DNA from: Stentor roeselii
Lineage: Eukaryota; Ciliophora; Heterotrichea; Heterotrichida; Stentoridae
DNA length: 64,000 nt
Reading direction: 5' to 3'
Assembly: GCA_006503475.1 (NCBI GenBank)
Contig: RSEH01000241.1
Location: 1-64,000, forward strand
Shown: piece after piece, positions 1 to 12,600 of the stretch
Numbering within the stretch: position 1 is the first letter of the stretch
Layout of the letters: the number at the start of each line of letters is the position of its first letter
Made by a program: the position numbers and the translations under genes
The notes under the pieces: model-generated
What the model saw: only the letters and a program-made list of their open reading frames with translations
The model's database searches: none
Told to the model about the DNA's origin: nothing

Positions 1-1206
1 GATATTGGGCTGAAAACAGATAACATTTGAAAAAGATCTTTTAATTAGGTAACTTTTTAGGCCTTTGAATAGAAAAATGTTGTTGATAACTTGGATTTGG
101 ATATATTAGAAGGATATTTTGCTTAGTCATAATGGTGCAGGGAATTTGTATTGAAATATTTGACCAAATATGCCTAATTTAATTTTTTATAAGCTAGTGG
201 TTTTTTTATTCAATTTAAATTTATTTATTTTAAATTCTAGCAACTTTATTTAGTTCAGTTAATTATTGATAAATAAAGTTAGAATTACCAAAATTTACAT
301 CAATTGATGAAATCCATTAATATTACAGCCAATAAAAGATCTCTATTATTGGATAATGAATATATGCTCGAATTTCTATATTCAAATAAATAAAGTTCTT
401 CGATAGAAAGTTTATACTACCGAAGCTGTATTCTTTATGAGACTTTAGGCGCTATTTACTTTGAACTATGCTCTTGGTCTGTGAATGAATGCATTTGATG
501 TTGTATTTTGAATTGAGAGATTTGGTAACTCACACTAAAAGATTCTATCGTCTGTATCTGTTTCCATCCTTGTAACATAGATTTGTAGCATGAAATTAAA
601 CTTTATTTAGATAATTAAGTGAATACTCAGCATTTGGTATTTTTATATGCTTCACAATCTTTTTCATTGGCTTTTTTCCAAACTTTTCAATACATAATTA
701 TTCATCTTTTCGGTTCAGATATTTTTGATTGTATCAGTATCTTTGTATTCAAGATCCAAAGCTAATTTAAAAGCATAGATATTTCTAAATTATACAGAAC
801 GTCAAATAGTTAAATAATATTAAAAATACTTAGAGTCCAAATACGAATTTTAAAATATATTCCTCCAAACAGAATTAAATTAGGATAAGGTTCCCCTGTA
901 TGAAAGCTAAAAATATTAATATACTTTTGAAAAAAATTCAACGAAAAAAATATATATAACAACTACAAAGTCAATAAAACTTAAAATAGCCAAAGTTTAA
1001 AATATTAAAGTGAAATTAATCATCTAAAAATCAATTAAATTCGTTTTCCAAATTAAACTATTGAGAACTCAGTTTGAGAAATTCATCTATAGTGATCTGA
1101 TTGTATTATACATTAAAAAATTAAATCTTAAGTATTTATGATATAAAAATTGATTAGATGATATTAAAGCACTCTAGGATTCGAAATATTTTAGTAGTTT
1201 ATAAAT
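1..1206. other. AT-rich region without recognisable gene
   Basis: Very AT-rich sequence with stops in all frames. I see no coding region, RNA gene or clear repeat. The last bases (about 1199-1206) carry the TATAAAT motif that sits directly in front of the start codon of the next gene, a context shared with several other genes of the window. Confidence 0.5.
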
Positions 1207-2409
1207 ATGTCTAGTCTTCGATTCTTAATTTTAGTTTATTTATCAAAAGTCAATACTTGTAACATCAAGAACTGCATCCAATGCTCTTCTTCTTCCCCTG
1301 ATATATGTGTTCAGTGCTCTTATAAATATACATTATCAAGGTCTGGCTGCCTTTTTTCAGAAATACAGAAAATCCAAGGAATAGCAAATTGCAAAAATAT
1401 CTCAGAAACTAGAACATGCACAAAATGTAATGAGGGATATCATATAGTTAATGGTTTTTGCGAAGCAAATTGCAGAAGTGACTGTGTCTGCTTCTTTCCT
1501 TTTGAATGTGAAAGTAAAAGATATTCGAATAAAAGAATTTTATGTAAGAGCGGGTATTACCATGATGGGAAAAAAGATTCATATAGTTGTAAATCATGTC
1601 CTACACATTGTCAAGACTGTGAAGATAATTGTGGGTGTGTTAAATGCGATTCTGGATATGAATTAAAGGGAAAATGTAGTGATTCTTGCAAGATGTCAAA
1701 GTCAACTATAGTAATTATATCTACAAGCATAATTATCCCATTTACTCTCTGTTTTTGTGTTGTAATCAATAATTAGGGGTGTTTTTGTAATCACAAAAGA
1801 AAAAAGAAATTAAAAAAGGAAAGTGAAGCTGATTCTCCAAATTATCTAGCAACAATCAGAAGAAATCCTGAAATGGATTCTCAAGTAAATGATAATTTAA
1901 ATCAAAATGAATTTGACAGTCAATTAAGTAGAAACATTGAAATCATATATCGTCCAACTTCAGAAATTCCTGCTATTCATATACTAAATAAAAAAAACCA
2001 AGAATGCAAAAAAGTTTACAGTAAATCTAATATTTGTGCTAGAAAATTGAATGAAACCCCGTCATTTTGTATTGATTCTAATGATAGCTTTGTTGATGGA
2101 CCCCCAGCAGTAAATCCTTTTAAAATTTCTACCATTTGTATTAATTCAGATGAAAAAGTTGTTTCGGATGATGAGTCTAAAATTAAGATTAGAAAAAGAA
2201 ATTTTTTTGAATTTGTGAAAATTGTTTCTCTGGATAAACGGCGAAAGTATGGTGATCAATATAAATGCTTTTTTTGTAGTAAGGGCTTTAAGCATAAAAC
2301 TGAAGTAAGGGTTTTACCTTGCAACCATGCGTTTCATGGAAAGTGTATTTTTCATGCAATAATTATTCAAAAAGAGAGATTCTGTCCTATCTGCAATACT
2401 GAGTATTAG
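1207..2409 (+). CDS. Cys-rich ectodomain, TM, RING-H2 protein (two exons)
   Basis: Splicing the 15-nt intron 1762-1776 joins two open frames (1207-1761 and 1777-2409) into one 395-residue protein. Residues 1-18 look like a signal peptide. Residues 18-161 form a Cys-rich ectodomain of repeated CxxC and CxxxC pairs, furin/growth-factor-receptor-like. About 167-189 is a transmembrane helix, followed by a basic stop-transfer stretch (NHKRKKKLKK). The cytosolic tail ends in a RING-H2 finger (about 349-391) with CFFC, CNHAFHGKC and CPIC ligands. The family suggests a type I membrane E3 ubiquitin ligase that could couple an extracellular or lumenal signal to ubiquitination; that role is inference. 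Without splicing, the frame stops at the intron's terminal TAG, and the second half would look like a separate small RING protein. The start follows TATAAAT directly. Confidence 0.8.
1762..1776 (+). other. 15-nt intron
   Basis: GTAATCAATAATTAG. Phase 0; its terminal TAG is an in-frame stop if the intron is retained. Removal joins the membrane helix to the basic cytosolic tail without a frame change. Matches the GTA...YA...AG pattern of the other five introns. Confidence 0.88.
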
Positions 2410-3330
2410 TTTTTATAAGATTATTAGTAGTTTAGTGATTGTAATCAAGTGAATTATTTTATTACTAGTGAATTTTTAATCTTAGTTTATTAGTTTTTCT
2501 TCTCTATATCAACAAGTTATTTTACCTGGCTCAAACTAAGATAAAAACTTAAATAAATCGATAAAAAATTCATCGAAAATCATCATACATAATATTCTTA
2601 CAATTTGATCAGCAAGCTATATAATAGTTGTATTAACTTTCAGATTCAAAAGAATGCATAAATTATAATAGTCTTAATACTTCAAATTATAAAAATTATT
2701 TATAAATTTATTTCCTGGTTTATTTAAATTATATATATGATTCGTCATAATAACCAAATTTTTATTTGATTGAGACTAATATAGTTACCCAGAGATTTTC
2801 TAGTTTATGTTTAATCTAAAAGTTTAAAAATTATAAAACAGCCTGAAATTAATCCAAAAGAATTTATTATTGACTCCTTAGCACTAAAACTTTTACATTA
2901 TATCACTCTTTATACTAAATAAAAAGAAATCATATTGGGTATTCTAAGTATCTAAAATTATGTATTTAAATTAATCTTCGTTATTAAAAATTTGATTTTT
3001 ATGTATTCAAGTGTGTCGGCAACTGTGGATCGACTTGACAAGGCATAATTATAAGACACATATATATTTAGTTTTTTTTAATCAATAATTTCTTACTTCT
3101 TAGATTTCAGAACATCAAAAACTGAAATATAATAATTAACCTCTTTTCAAATCTATCTTTTTTCGGTCTGAACCAAAAAAAAATTCAAGCTGCAGAAAAG
3201 AATATTGAGCCTACATATCTAAGAAACTGATAAAAATTATATCTACTAGGATTCTTGTTCACTACAGACAAAACATATCTAAGCTATTTCTAAATATATA
3301 TAGACATTGTTAAATATGTAAGATATAAAT
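2410..3330. other. Intergenic region with a stem-bounded GC-richer island
   Basis: 920 bp of AT-rich DNA between the RING-H2 gene and the first giant surface-protein gene. No coding region seen. The only compositional outlier is about 3011-3060, described separately. The last bases (3321-3330) carry TATAAAT before the next start codon. Confidence 0.45.
3012..3060. other. Possible small structured element
   Basis: A 49-nt island, visibly richer in G and C than its flanks, bounded by a perfect 6-bp inverted pair: TGTGTC at 3012-3017 and GACACA at 3055-3060. It lies in a non-coding AT-rich region. It matches no tRNA or snRNA pattern I know. It may be a chance stem, a small RNA or a conserved site. 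Confidence 0.2.
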
Positions 3331-6300
3331 ATGATTGTAGTTATATTGATTTGTATTACCTTCAAAGCTCAAGCGCTTGTTTCTTTTAAAAACTCCACTG
3401 TTCCCGCGCCCATTCATCTTCCAAAAAAATTATCCCAAGATCCAGTAATCCTGATACCTTGTACATGCGACTCTATTTCAGAACTGAAAATATCTTTTAC
3501 AAGTCCGGCAAAAATTTCTAAAGATTTTTTAGTAACTCTCAAGATTTTTGGAGAGATCCAAGAAATTCAGGCTGATAGAGACTGGGTTGAATGGGAAACT
3601 GTCAACTTAACTTTTAAAAATCTCACGACTTCATCTCAAATCAATATTTATTATATATCTCTTGAAGTAAGAATTGCGAAAAACGGGCAGATAGTAGCAG
3701 TGAATGATGCTTTCTCAGCGGTTGCACTCACTTCAAAAAGACCTGAAAGTCTAGAAATGTTAGCTAAAATTACTCAAAACTTCAAATGGGGACAAACAAT
3801 CAGTCTGAAATTACAACTTAGTGTTGCAACATTTCCTATTGAAGGACTGATCTCGATTTCATTCGATAACTTTTTGAAAATCAACGAAAATATAGAAGTT
3901 ATAATTGAGGCAAATGGAACTAGTCAGGAATTTCAGTTGTTTAAAGATCTAGAAATGAATAAAATTAAAGTGGAATACTTAAACAGATACTTTTTAAAGA
4001 ATGGTAACACTAAAAATCGCTGTTTATGGCCTTGAAAGCCCTTTGATACCTGCTTCATATTCAAGAGTCACTGCTGAAATCATAGACTTACAGAGTGGAG
4101 AGATTTCAGATGTTTTTAATGGAGAAGTTGAATTCAACGGCGCTGGAAATATTGAGATCGTTACTTGGAAACAATTAAATTTAGATTTTGACCAGATTGT
4201 GAAAGGATTGGTAAGGTTTATGAAACTTTCATTTAAAAGTGATGCAGATCTTCCTGAAGCTTATTCCATTGAAATAAATTTTGAAAATATTGACATAAAA
4301 AAATACTCTTATTCAACTGAACCAGATCAAAATTTAATAGAAAATAACGAAACTTATAAGATAGAAAGTAATCAAAATTCACTTATTTGTGTAGCATCAT
4401 CTTCTATATTAGTCACTTGTCAAAATAATAAAATTATTCCTAAAGGTTCTTTGATCGAAGTTGTTACTCTTGCGAAATTCTTAGATGAACAAATTAAAGT
4501 GGAATCAATATATTTTAAAACTTCTAATAATTTGATTTTATGTAAATCAATTAAAAGTATCAGTATAGGACTCTCTAAAACTGCCTTATTATTAACTGGA
4601 GTATCTTTATTCATATCAAATAATGCAGAATATCCTAAACAACAAGTTTCAAACTTGAATTCTATCCAGGATGGATTTCTTTATATTGAATTTGAATTTC
4701 CAGAATCACTACCAAGATCAAGCAATTTAACAATATTCTCCATTTTTTCAGATGATTCTAACAAACAACCTTCTAAAATCTCACTAAAATCTCCAATAGC
4801 ATCGAAATTTTCATTCAATCACTCATTTTCAGATACCTTCACTTACAATAATACAGAAATCTCAGAAGGTAACCTAATATATACTTTTCCTGAAATATCA
4901 GTAGAAACAGGAAAATCAATTCAAATAATGATAACATATCTTGTAAATGAATCTCCAAAAATAAACCTTCCACTAATTCCTTCAAACTTTCAACTGAGAT
5001 ACGAAACTTTAATGAGATACTCGACACCCTCAGCAACTTACATTTTTTCAAAGCCTTTTACAGTTGCTTCTGATACATTAAAAAGTTCAGGCATTTATTA
5101 TTTTTGCTCTACTCTTCAATATCCCAACCTGATCACTGCAAGTTTTTCAAGTGTTGTAAACTATCAGCCTCCTTCAAACATTGAAACTTTTCTGGAAATC
5201 TGGTTTCATGACGACAACCAAACCTTCACTGATGACTTCGGATCAGGGGTAAAGCCTGGAAATGAGTACCCTGCCATGGATTTACTAGAAAATGAGTATC
5301 TTTTGTTAGCGAATGCTGAAAATTCAGGATTTTCAGCTGGATTAATACTTAAACTTGATCAAGGGTTTAGTATTAATGATAGAAGTTTCAGATTTCCATT
5401 GTTTAAAGCAGCAGAATTACAAATTTTTAATGTGACCTTCAAGTTCAAAGTAAAGGAAAATAATTTTTATTTTGATGTGTTTCAAAGTCAGTTTCAACTA
5501 AATGAGTTTGGCCGTCCATTAAAAACACTAAAAAATTTTGATTTTTTTGATTTTATTGCTGGAGAAATTGCAGATCCTTTACAAATTGTTATTGAAGACG
5601 GGGTTTGGTATGACACAAGGTTATTTGTGGTATTCCCTGAAGGATTTAAACTGAGTGGTAAGGAAGAAATAACTATTGAGCCTCCACCAGAAGAATCGAA
5701 TGTAATTTTCATGAATTCTCATAGTTCTAAAATTCATTCAGTATTCATTTTTGCAATGTACTTATGGGTTGATACCGCTTATTTAGTGATTAAAAATTTG
5801 ACCCCAGGAAACTTTACTGGAAAGTTTTATATAACTATGATGAACTTTGGTAATTCATTTAATATCGATTGCTACAGATTTAGTGATTTTCCTGTTTTTG
5901 TTTATCAAAAAGATAACTTTAAAATACTTAAAATCGAACCAGATTCATTTTTTTCAGCTGGGCCAGGATTTTTTGAACTAGGATTAGTTGCTGACTTCAT
6001 GATTTCTAAGAATTTTTATTTAGAGACAAGTTATCAGATTGATATAGGCTTTCAACAGATGTTTTCAAAGATTAAAAAATGTGAAGTTCAAAGCTCCTTT
6101 AGTACTTTTGAGTCTAGAATTGTTGAGAATCACTGTTTTATTACAACTAACGAGACTATAAATTTGAAGAGTTTCTCAGTAAAATTCATTATTGTTCCTC
6201 CTATCGCTTATGAAAACACTTTTGTAGGTTTATTTTCTGTTCTTGAAATAACACAAGGTTCATATGTAATAGTCTCAGGTAATACTTCACAATCTAGCAA

Positions 6301-9300
6301 TTCAGTCAAAATTTTCCTTAGCAATAATTCTCCAGCTCTTTCAAAGGTGACAAACTTGAAAGTTTTCCCTGATTATCTTACTAAAAGTTATTCTGAACTT
6401 TATGTAAGTTTGGTACTTACTTACGATATTCCTGCGAATAGTTTAATTAGGGTAAAAGGAATAAATTTCCAGAATGACTCTGACACTTTTAAAAATACAT
6501 GGATTACAGGTGGATTTAGCGATTCTTATGTTAATTCAGGTAGTTTGTATTTGAAAACATATTCCGCATTACTAAAAGATTCAAAATTACACATCTATAA
6601 AAGAAATGCTTTTTTGTTTAAATCAAAAGGAGTAACTGATTGTTTGTTGATTTCAATTACTTTCAGCGGGGTTGATATAATCAAAGATATCGCTAGTTCA
6701 GTTTCTTCATATCAAAGACTGATAATAAAGGAGAAATTATCACAAGATTTCATTAGTGTTTCGATGTCTCGAAGTGTGAATTCAGTAAATGAGCTTTCTC
6801 TTTACGAATTTTATTTAAGTATCGATCTCATCATCCAAAAGAGCCATATATTCATTTTTGATTTTTCAAAAAATTACTCACTTAATCCTGGAAACTTCAT
6901 TGAGAAATATTCAGATGAAAAGGAGGTCTTTTATTTGGAAATAGATGAAACTAAGATACAATGTTTTTCACTGTATTGGAAGTTAGTTTGTAAGTCTATG
7001 ATAATAAGAAGTGGAAATGAGGAAATAAAATTCAGTTTACCGTTACTCAACCCTAAAGAATCATCTGATAATGAAATTTCAGTATATCTCCTTGACAAAA
7101 ACGAAACTATTTTATCCTATAAGAAAATCAAAGACTCAATCAAGAATTATTCAAATATGACTTTACTAGATCTAAAAGTAGAGAACATTAAAGATAATGG
7201 ATTGAACGTGTTTGATTTATTATTTTCTATTAAACCAGGTAAAAACATAAATGAAAACGATATTCTCATCATATCATTCCCCGATGAATTTCAAATTGAC
7301 CTATACAACCCTATTATCAACTGCAGTATAGGATTGAACCAAAACTTTTCCACAAAACTCGATTACCAATACTCATCAAACTTGAATGATATTGAAGTAA
7401 AGCTTCTAACAAATATCTCTTTTGGTTTACTTGATTCAATCACTATAAAACTAACAGACATAGTAAAACCATCCGATGTTGATAAAAGCTTTCTAGGAAA
7501 CTATTCAAACGGGTTTGATTTTAAAACTAATCAATTTCACTGTAAATTATTCTCTTTTCGAAACAAATCGATAGTATCAAGAACAGTTTCTAATTTGAAT
7601 CAAGCTTTTATCGGTTACAACAAAAGAACATACGAAGAAGTTCAAGTATTTTGTCAAGGTCAGAAAAACTTAATTGCAATCAGGCCTCAAGTTTCAGTCA
7701 TATGCCAATTATCAGTAAGTACCTCAACCTTGAAAGCAAAGAAGCTTCAACTAATTCCAATAAGTGAAATGACCTTTGACCAGTCTTTTTATACTTTAAC
7801 ACAAAATCAGCCAAGTTCTCCATTCCAAATCGGAGCTCCTTATTACATGAATCCAGGTACTTATTACATTTCCTGGTATTTAATTGAGGATCCTTTGGTA
7901 CAAAATGAAACTCTTTATGGGCCAATGGACGTAAATCAAGTTCAACTCTATGATATAAAAGTTTCAATCAATATTAACCTCAAAAATACAGTGATCAACT
8001 CTCAGACAGCTCCTGCAATGCTAAGTCTGAATAATTACTTTCCTTTTTCTAATTTATACATTGTAGTCAGCCTTGAGCCTGATGATGGGAAGTTCAAATT
8101 AACTGGAAATCAAATCGCTTTGACTCCTTATAGAAATTTTGGATATTTCTCAATATCAGTCAATCAGTCAAAAGGAAGAGAATTGACTAAAAGTGAAGTT
8201 AAAGTAAAGTTTCAGATGTTTGGAAGGTATTTAAGTGGATTTGAAATTAAAAATCAGATTGACTTCAAACCTGTTTATAAAAAAGCAAACTTAACTTTAA
8301 AAGCTTCAGTTAAATGGATCAAGGAAAGTAAAAGATTAGTACTTCAGTTAAGTGAATCGGCTACAGTTTTTTGGGCTTTTGGACCAAGATCTAGCTTTAT
8401 ATATCACGATATTTCCACTATTGAGTCAATCATCGCAAAGACTTACCCTCTACAAGGTTTTCCTCAAGATAATCAACTCACTCTTCAACAGCAGTCGAAA
8501 ATTTTTACAGATTACTTAACTTGGATAAATTCTTCAGATTGGGTTGAATTTCAGGAAATAAGAAAAGATTTCATTTCAACATTTCTGTTTTTTTATCAAG
8601 TTTTTCTGAATACCGGAGAACACGTTTTATTTGAAACTTCAAGCACGATTCCAACTCTTGAATATTCAGCAATTGTTTGGGTGGAAGACAGATCAGGTAA
8701 TCAATCTCAACTCATCTGGTCAGGCCAAACAGATGAATTTTTAAATCATTGTCACCTGAAAATCAAATCTCGAGGAAACCTCACAAACCCGACTAAAGCC
8801 TTTTCCCGGGCTTATAAAGTACCTCAAGAAAGGTTTTTATTTTTAGACTATTCTACTCAAAATGATTTGATATTTTTTTACCAGTTTTTATTTCTTTCTG
8901 ATTTTTCTTCAAAAGTTTCTCCATGGGCGATTTTCCAGAATGTCACAAGAATAGAGCTTCAAAGTTACTTTAAAGGAGCAAAGATTCTAGAAGTTAGTTG
9001 CGAGAATATAACTAAAAATGAATCCGGTATTCCTATGTTTATTGATACGATTTCTCGAGTTGAATCAGAAACTCTTGTTGTTAATTCTTATTCTGATATA
9101 AGGTCTTTTGTTTGTTGCATTGCGGAATACGAGCCAGATTATAACCTTTCTTTGAGCGTCAGTGATATTAAACATTCAAGAGATAGAAACATGGAGCAGG
9201 CAAGTTTTTCTGAATGTTATCAAAATTTATTTGAAAACTTTACTTTACATATTCCTTTGGGTGAATTGGTGACACCTGGGGAATATTTAATCACGTGCAT

Positions 9301-9442
9301 TATGTGCAATGATTACCCTATGAATCCTTTGTGCACGGATTCAAATGGTTCTTACACTTATGAGCTGATAGTTACTGATATAGGTGATAGTGATTTTGCT
9401 ACATTGATGGAGCTTTGGTGGATTTTAGCTTTAGGAATATAG
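3331..9442 (+). CDS. Giant secreted/membrane protein, copy 1 of tandem pair (one frame break)
   Basis: Family not recognised. An N-terminal signal peptide (MIVVILICITFKAQA) starts a protein of about 2,035 residues. It is collinear from end to end with the next gene (signal, CDS-containing N-terminus, WSGQTDEF and SFVCC motifs, C-terminal hydrophobic tail). It has many N-glycosylation sequons and recurring strand-like stretches of the IPANSLI type, which suggests tandem beta-sandwich modules. Frame 1 (from 3331) and frame 2 (to 9442) overlap at 3998-4035. Homology with copy 2 places the switch at about 3994-4004. No GT-AG segment of suitable length repairs it, so this is a one-base frameshift, an assembly error at a short A or T run, or programmed +1 shifting. 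The rest of the frame is intact and well conserved, which argues against old decay. Likely a cell-surface protein; function unknown. Confidence 0.72.
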
Positions 9443-9627
9443 ATTTTAATATTGGTTTATTGATTTATAATCTTTTTCATATATGTATTTGTTGGATCAT
9501 CATAAAATAAGTTTTAGGTGTTTAACTCATAGAGTACTTACATGAGTTTGGTTTATCAAATTATGATAGAAAATTACCACAAAAAGGTATCTACTAATTG
9601 CATCTGATCTAAAGTCTTAATTATAAA

Positions 9628-12600
9628 ATGCTAAGTGCAATCTTGTTTGTATTTGCCTCAAGAACTCAAGGTTTGATTTCCCCAAAAAACTTCACAGTTC
9701 CTTTCCCAATTTACTCTCCCAAACAAGGTTCTCAGAGTCCAGTTATCCTGTTTCCAAGTACTTGTGACTCAGAAGCTGAGTTGACATTTTCCTTTGCAAC
9801 CCCAGCAAAAATTAGTAAAGGATTTATCATAAGCATTGAAATTTTCGGAGAGAGTTATTCCTTAAAAGTAGATCAGGACTGGAATGAACTAGAAACAATA
9901 AACTTAACATTTCCTTATGTAAAGACAGCTTCTGAGCCAGGAATTTATTACTTGTCAATCGAGATCAAAGTTACAGATTTCGGTCAGATAGTTGCTTTGA
10001 ATCAAGCCTATTTAGCTGTTTTTCTGGCTTCAAAGAGACCAGAAAGTAAAAATTTCCCAATTTCAACAACTCTAAAATTCAACTGGGGTGAAAGAATTTA
10101 CTTCAAATTTGAATTGAGTATTAGAATCCTTCCAAAAACAGGGATAATCACTTTATTTTTTGATGAAAATTTTAGAATAGATGAACTAAGTGAATTTGAA
10201 ATCGATGGAAATGAAACTTTCCAAAATATTACTTTGGTAAAAAACTTCGAGAAAAATATTATAAAAATCCAGTTTTTGAATGAAAATTCAACTGAGTTTA
10301 GCTTGGTTACTATCCAGGTTAATGGGGTAAAGAGCCCAGAAAGCATTGTGAATACTGCTAAGGTCACTGCTGAAGTAACTGATCAAGAAACAAGTACAAT
10401 TCTTGAAGTTTTTACTGCAGAAGCATCGATTCAGAATATCAGGAAAATAGAGATAAAGTCTTGGGATGCAGTAATAACTGGATCTGATTATATTATCAGT
10501 GGACTTGTCAGGTTTATGAAATTGAGTTTCAAAAGTGAAGTTGACCTTCCAGAGTCCAATAAAATCGAAATCAAGTTCGAAAATGTCAACATAACGAAAT
10601 TCTCATATTTAACAGAATCAAATCAGGACTTAAAAGAGACAGTTAATGGTGGAAGTTCATATTTGTTCTCCAATTATAAGTCACTTATATGCAGTTTATC
10701 TTCTTCTTCATCTGTTTCTTGTGAGATATCAGAAAAAATATCTGCTGGTTCATTGATAGAAGTTTATACAATAACTGAATTTTTAGGCACTGAGGGAAAA
10801 GTAACCTCGATCGTAGTCTCTGATAAAAAGAATTCAGTGCTAGCCAGAACTAATGAAATATTCATAAAAAAATATTCAAATATGCATTCATTACTAGAGA
10901 ATGTCAGATTATTTATAACATTAAACTCAACATACCCAGAAATTTCACAAAGCAACAATAATTCTATACTCCCAGGCTACATCTATATCACTTTTGAACT
11001 ACCAGAATCAACATCAGGTTCAGATATCTTAACAATTTCATCTTTATTCACAGAAAATTCAATTCAACAACCTGAAAAAATCAGCTTAACTTCTCCTTTA
11101 TTTTCAAGGTTTTCCTATTCAAACAACTTTACAAGTCCCTACGAATTTGATAACCCTCCTGAAATATCTGAAGGAATTTTAAAGCTCGATCTAAGCGGAG
11201 CAGATTTAATAAAAGGAAATTCAATCCACATCCTGATAACCTCAACAGACTATGAAAACCCGAAAGTCACTCTTCCCTTATTTCCTTCAAGCAATCTTAC
11301 AAAATTCGAGACCTTCTTTCTTTATTCAACTTCTTCTGCTTCTTATATTTTTTCGAAACCTTTTACAGTTGCATCTCAACCATTGAAAACTTCTGAGATT
11401 AGATATTTTTGCTCAGTTCTTCAGTATCCAAATCTTTTGACTGTAAAATTCGCAAGTTTTGTTGAATTTGAGCCGACTGAAGATGTGGAAACATTTTTAG
11501 AACTGTGGTTCAGAAGTGAAAATGACTTCGCTGAAGACTTTGGGTCAGGATTGATGGCAGGAGATGAATATCCTGCTAAAGGATTGAAGGAGGGAGACTT
11601 TCTTTTTTTAATGAATATAGAAAATACTGGGTATTCTGCAGGTCTTAAAATGAATTTGAATCTTGGGTTTGATAAAAGTGACAATGAATTCATTTTTCCA
11701 TTGTTTCAAGCTGAAGAGTTCAAAGGGTACTCAGTGACTTTTAAGTTTACTGCTAGGAAAGATAATAATTTTTTTGATATTTTTAATTCTACTGTTGAAA
11801 TCAGTAGTAATGATAAAAAAATGATAGAAACTAAAGAAAAAAGCTACCAGTTCGGGACTAGAACTAATGATAATACTTTAATTTTTCAAGATTTATTTAA
11901 TGAGCCTCATTCAGGAAATATTGCTCTGTTCTTTCCTGAATTCTTTAGATTAATTGGAGAAGAAACTATTTGGTTTGATCCTGATTTAGAATTTGGAAGA
12001 ACTTTTTTCATTTCGAAAGGAGAAAAATTTAAAGTAAACTTGATTTTACTTAATATAAGTTATCCTAGTCAGTATGCACATTTGTACATTTCTAAACTTT
12101 TAGTTGGAGATATAACTGGAAAGTTGAACTTCTTTATTCTTTATTTACCTGATGACCTTAATGGTGAATGTCTGCTCTTTAATCAATATTTTGTTTATGT
12201 TCCTACAACTTTACATATAGATATACTTAAAATAACTCCAGATATATTCACTGCAGCTGGACCTGAAAGTTTAGAAATAGAATTTGAAACTATTCTTGAA
12301 TTACCATATTTAATCAACTTTACTACTAATCATAAAATACAATTATCATTAAACTCTGAATTCGAAAAGATTATTGAGTGTGATATGATAGATCCTCATC
12401 GTTATTTGAAAACAAGAATTGAGGATAAAACTTGTATTATTACAACAAATAATTCATTAAAGTTGCATCATTTTGTCGTAAAATTTAAGATAATTCCTCC
12501 AACGATATATGATGAAACAAATCAAACTTTTTTTTCAAATATTACCTTCGATCTTATGTCCTTCTTATTTTTTAATATGAATAGCGCAAATTCAAACAAT

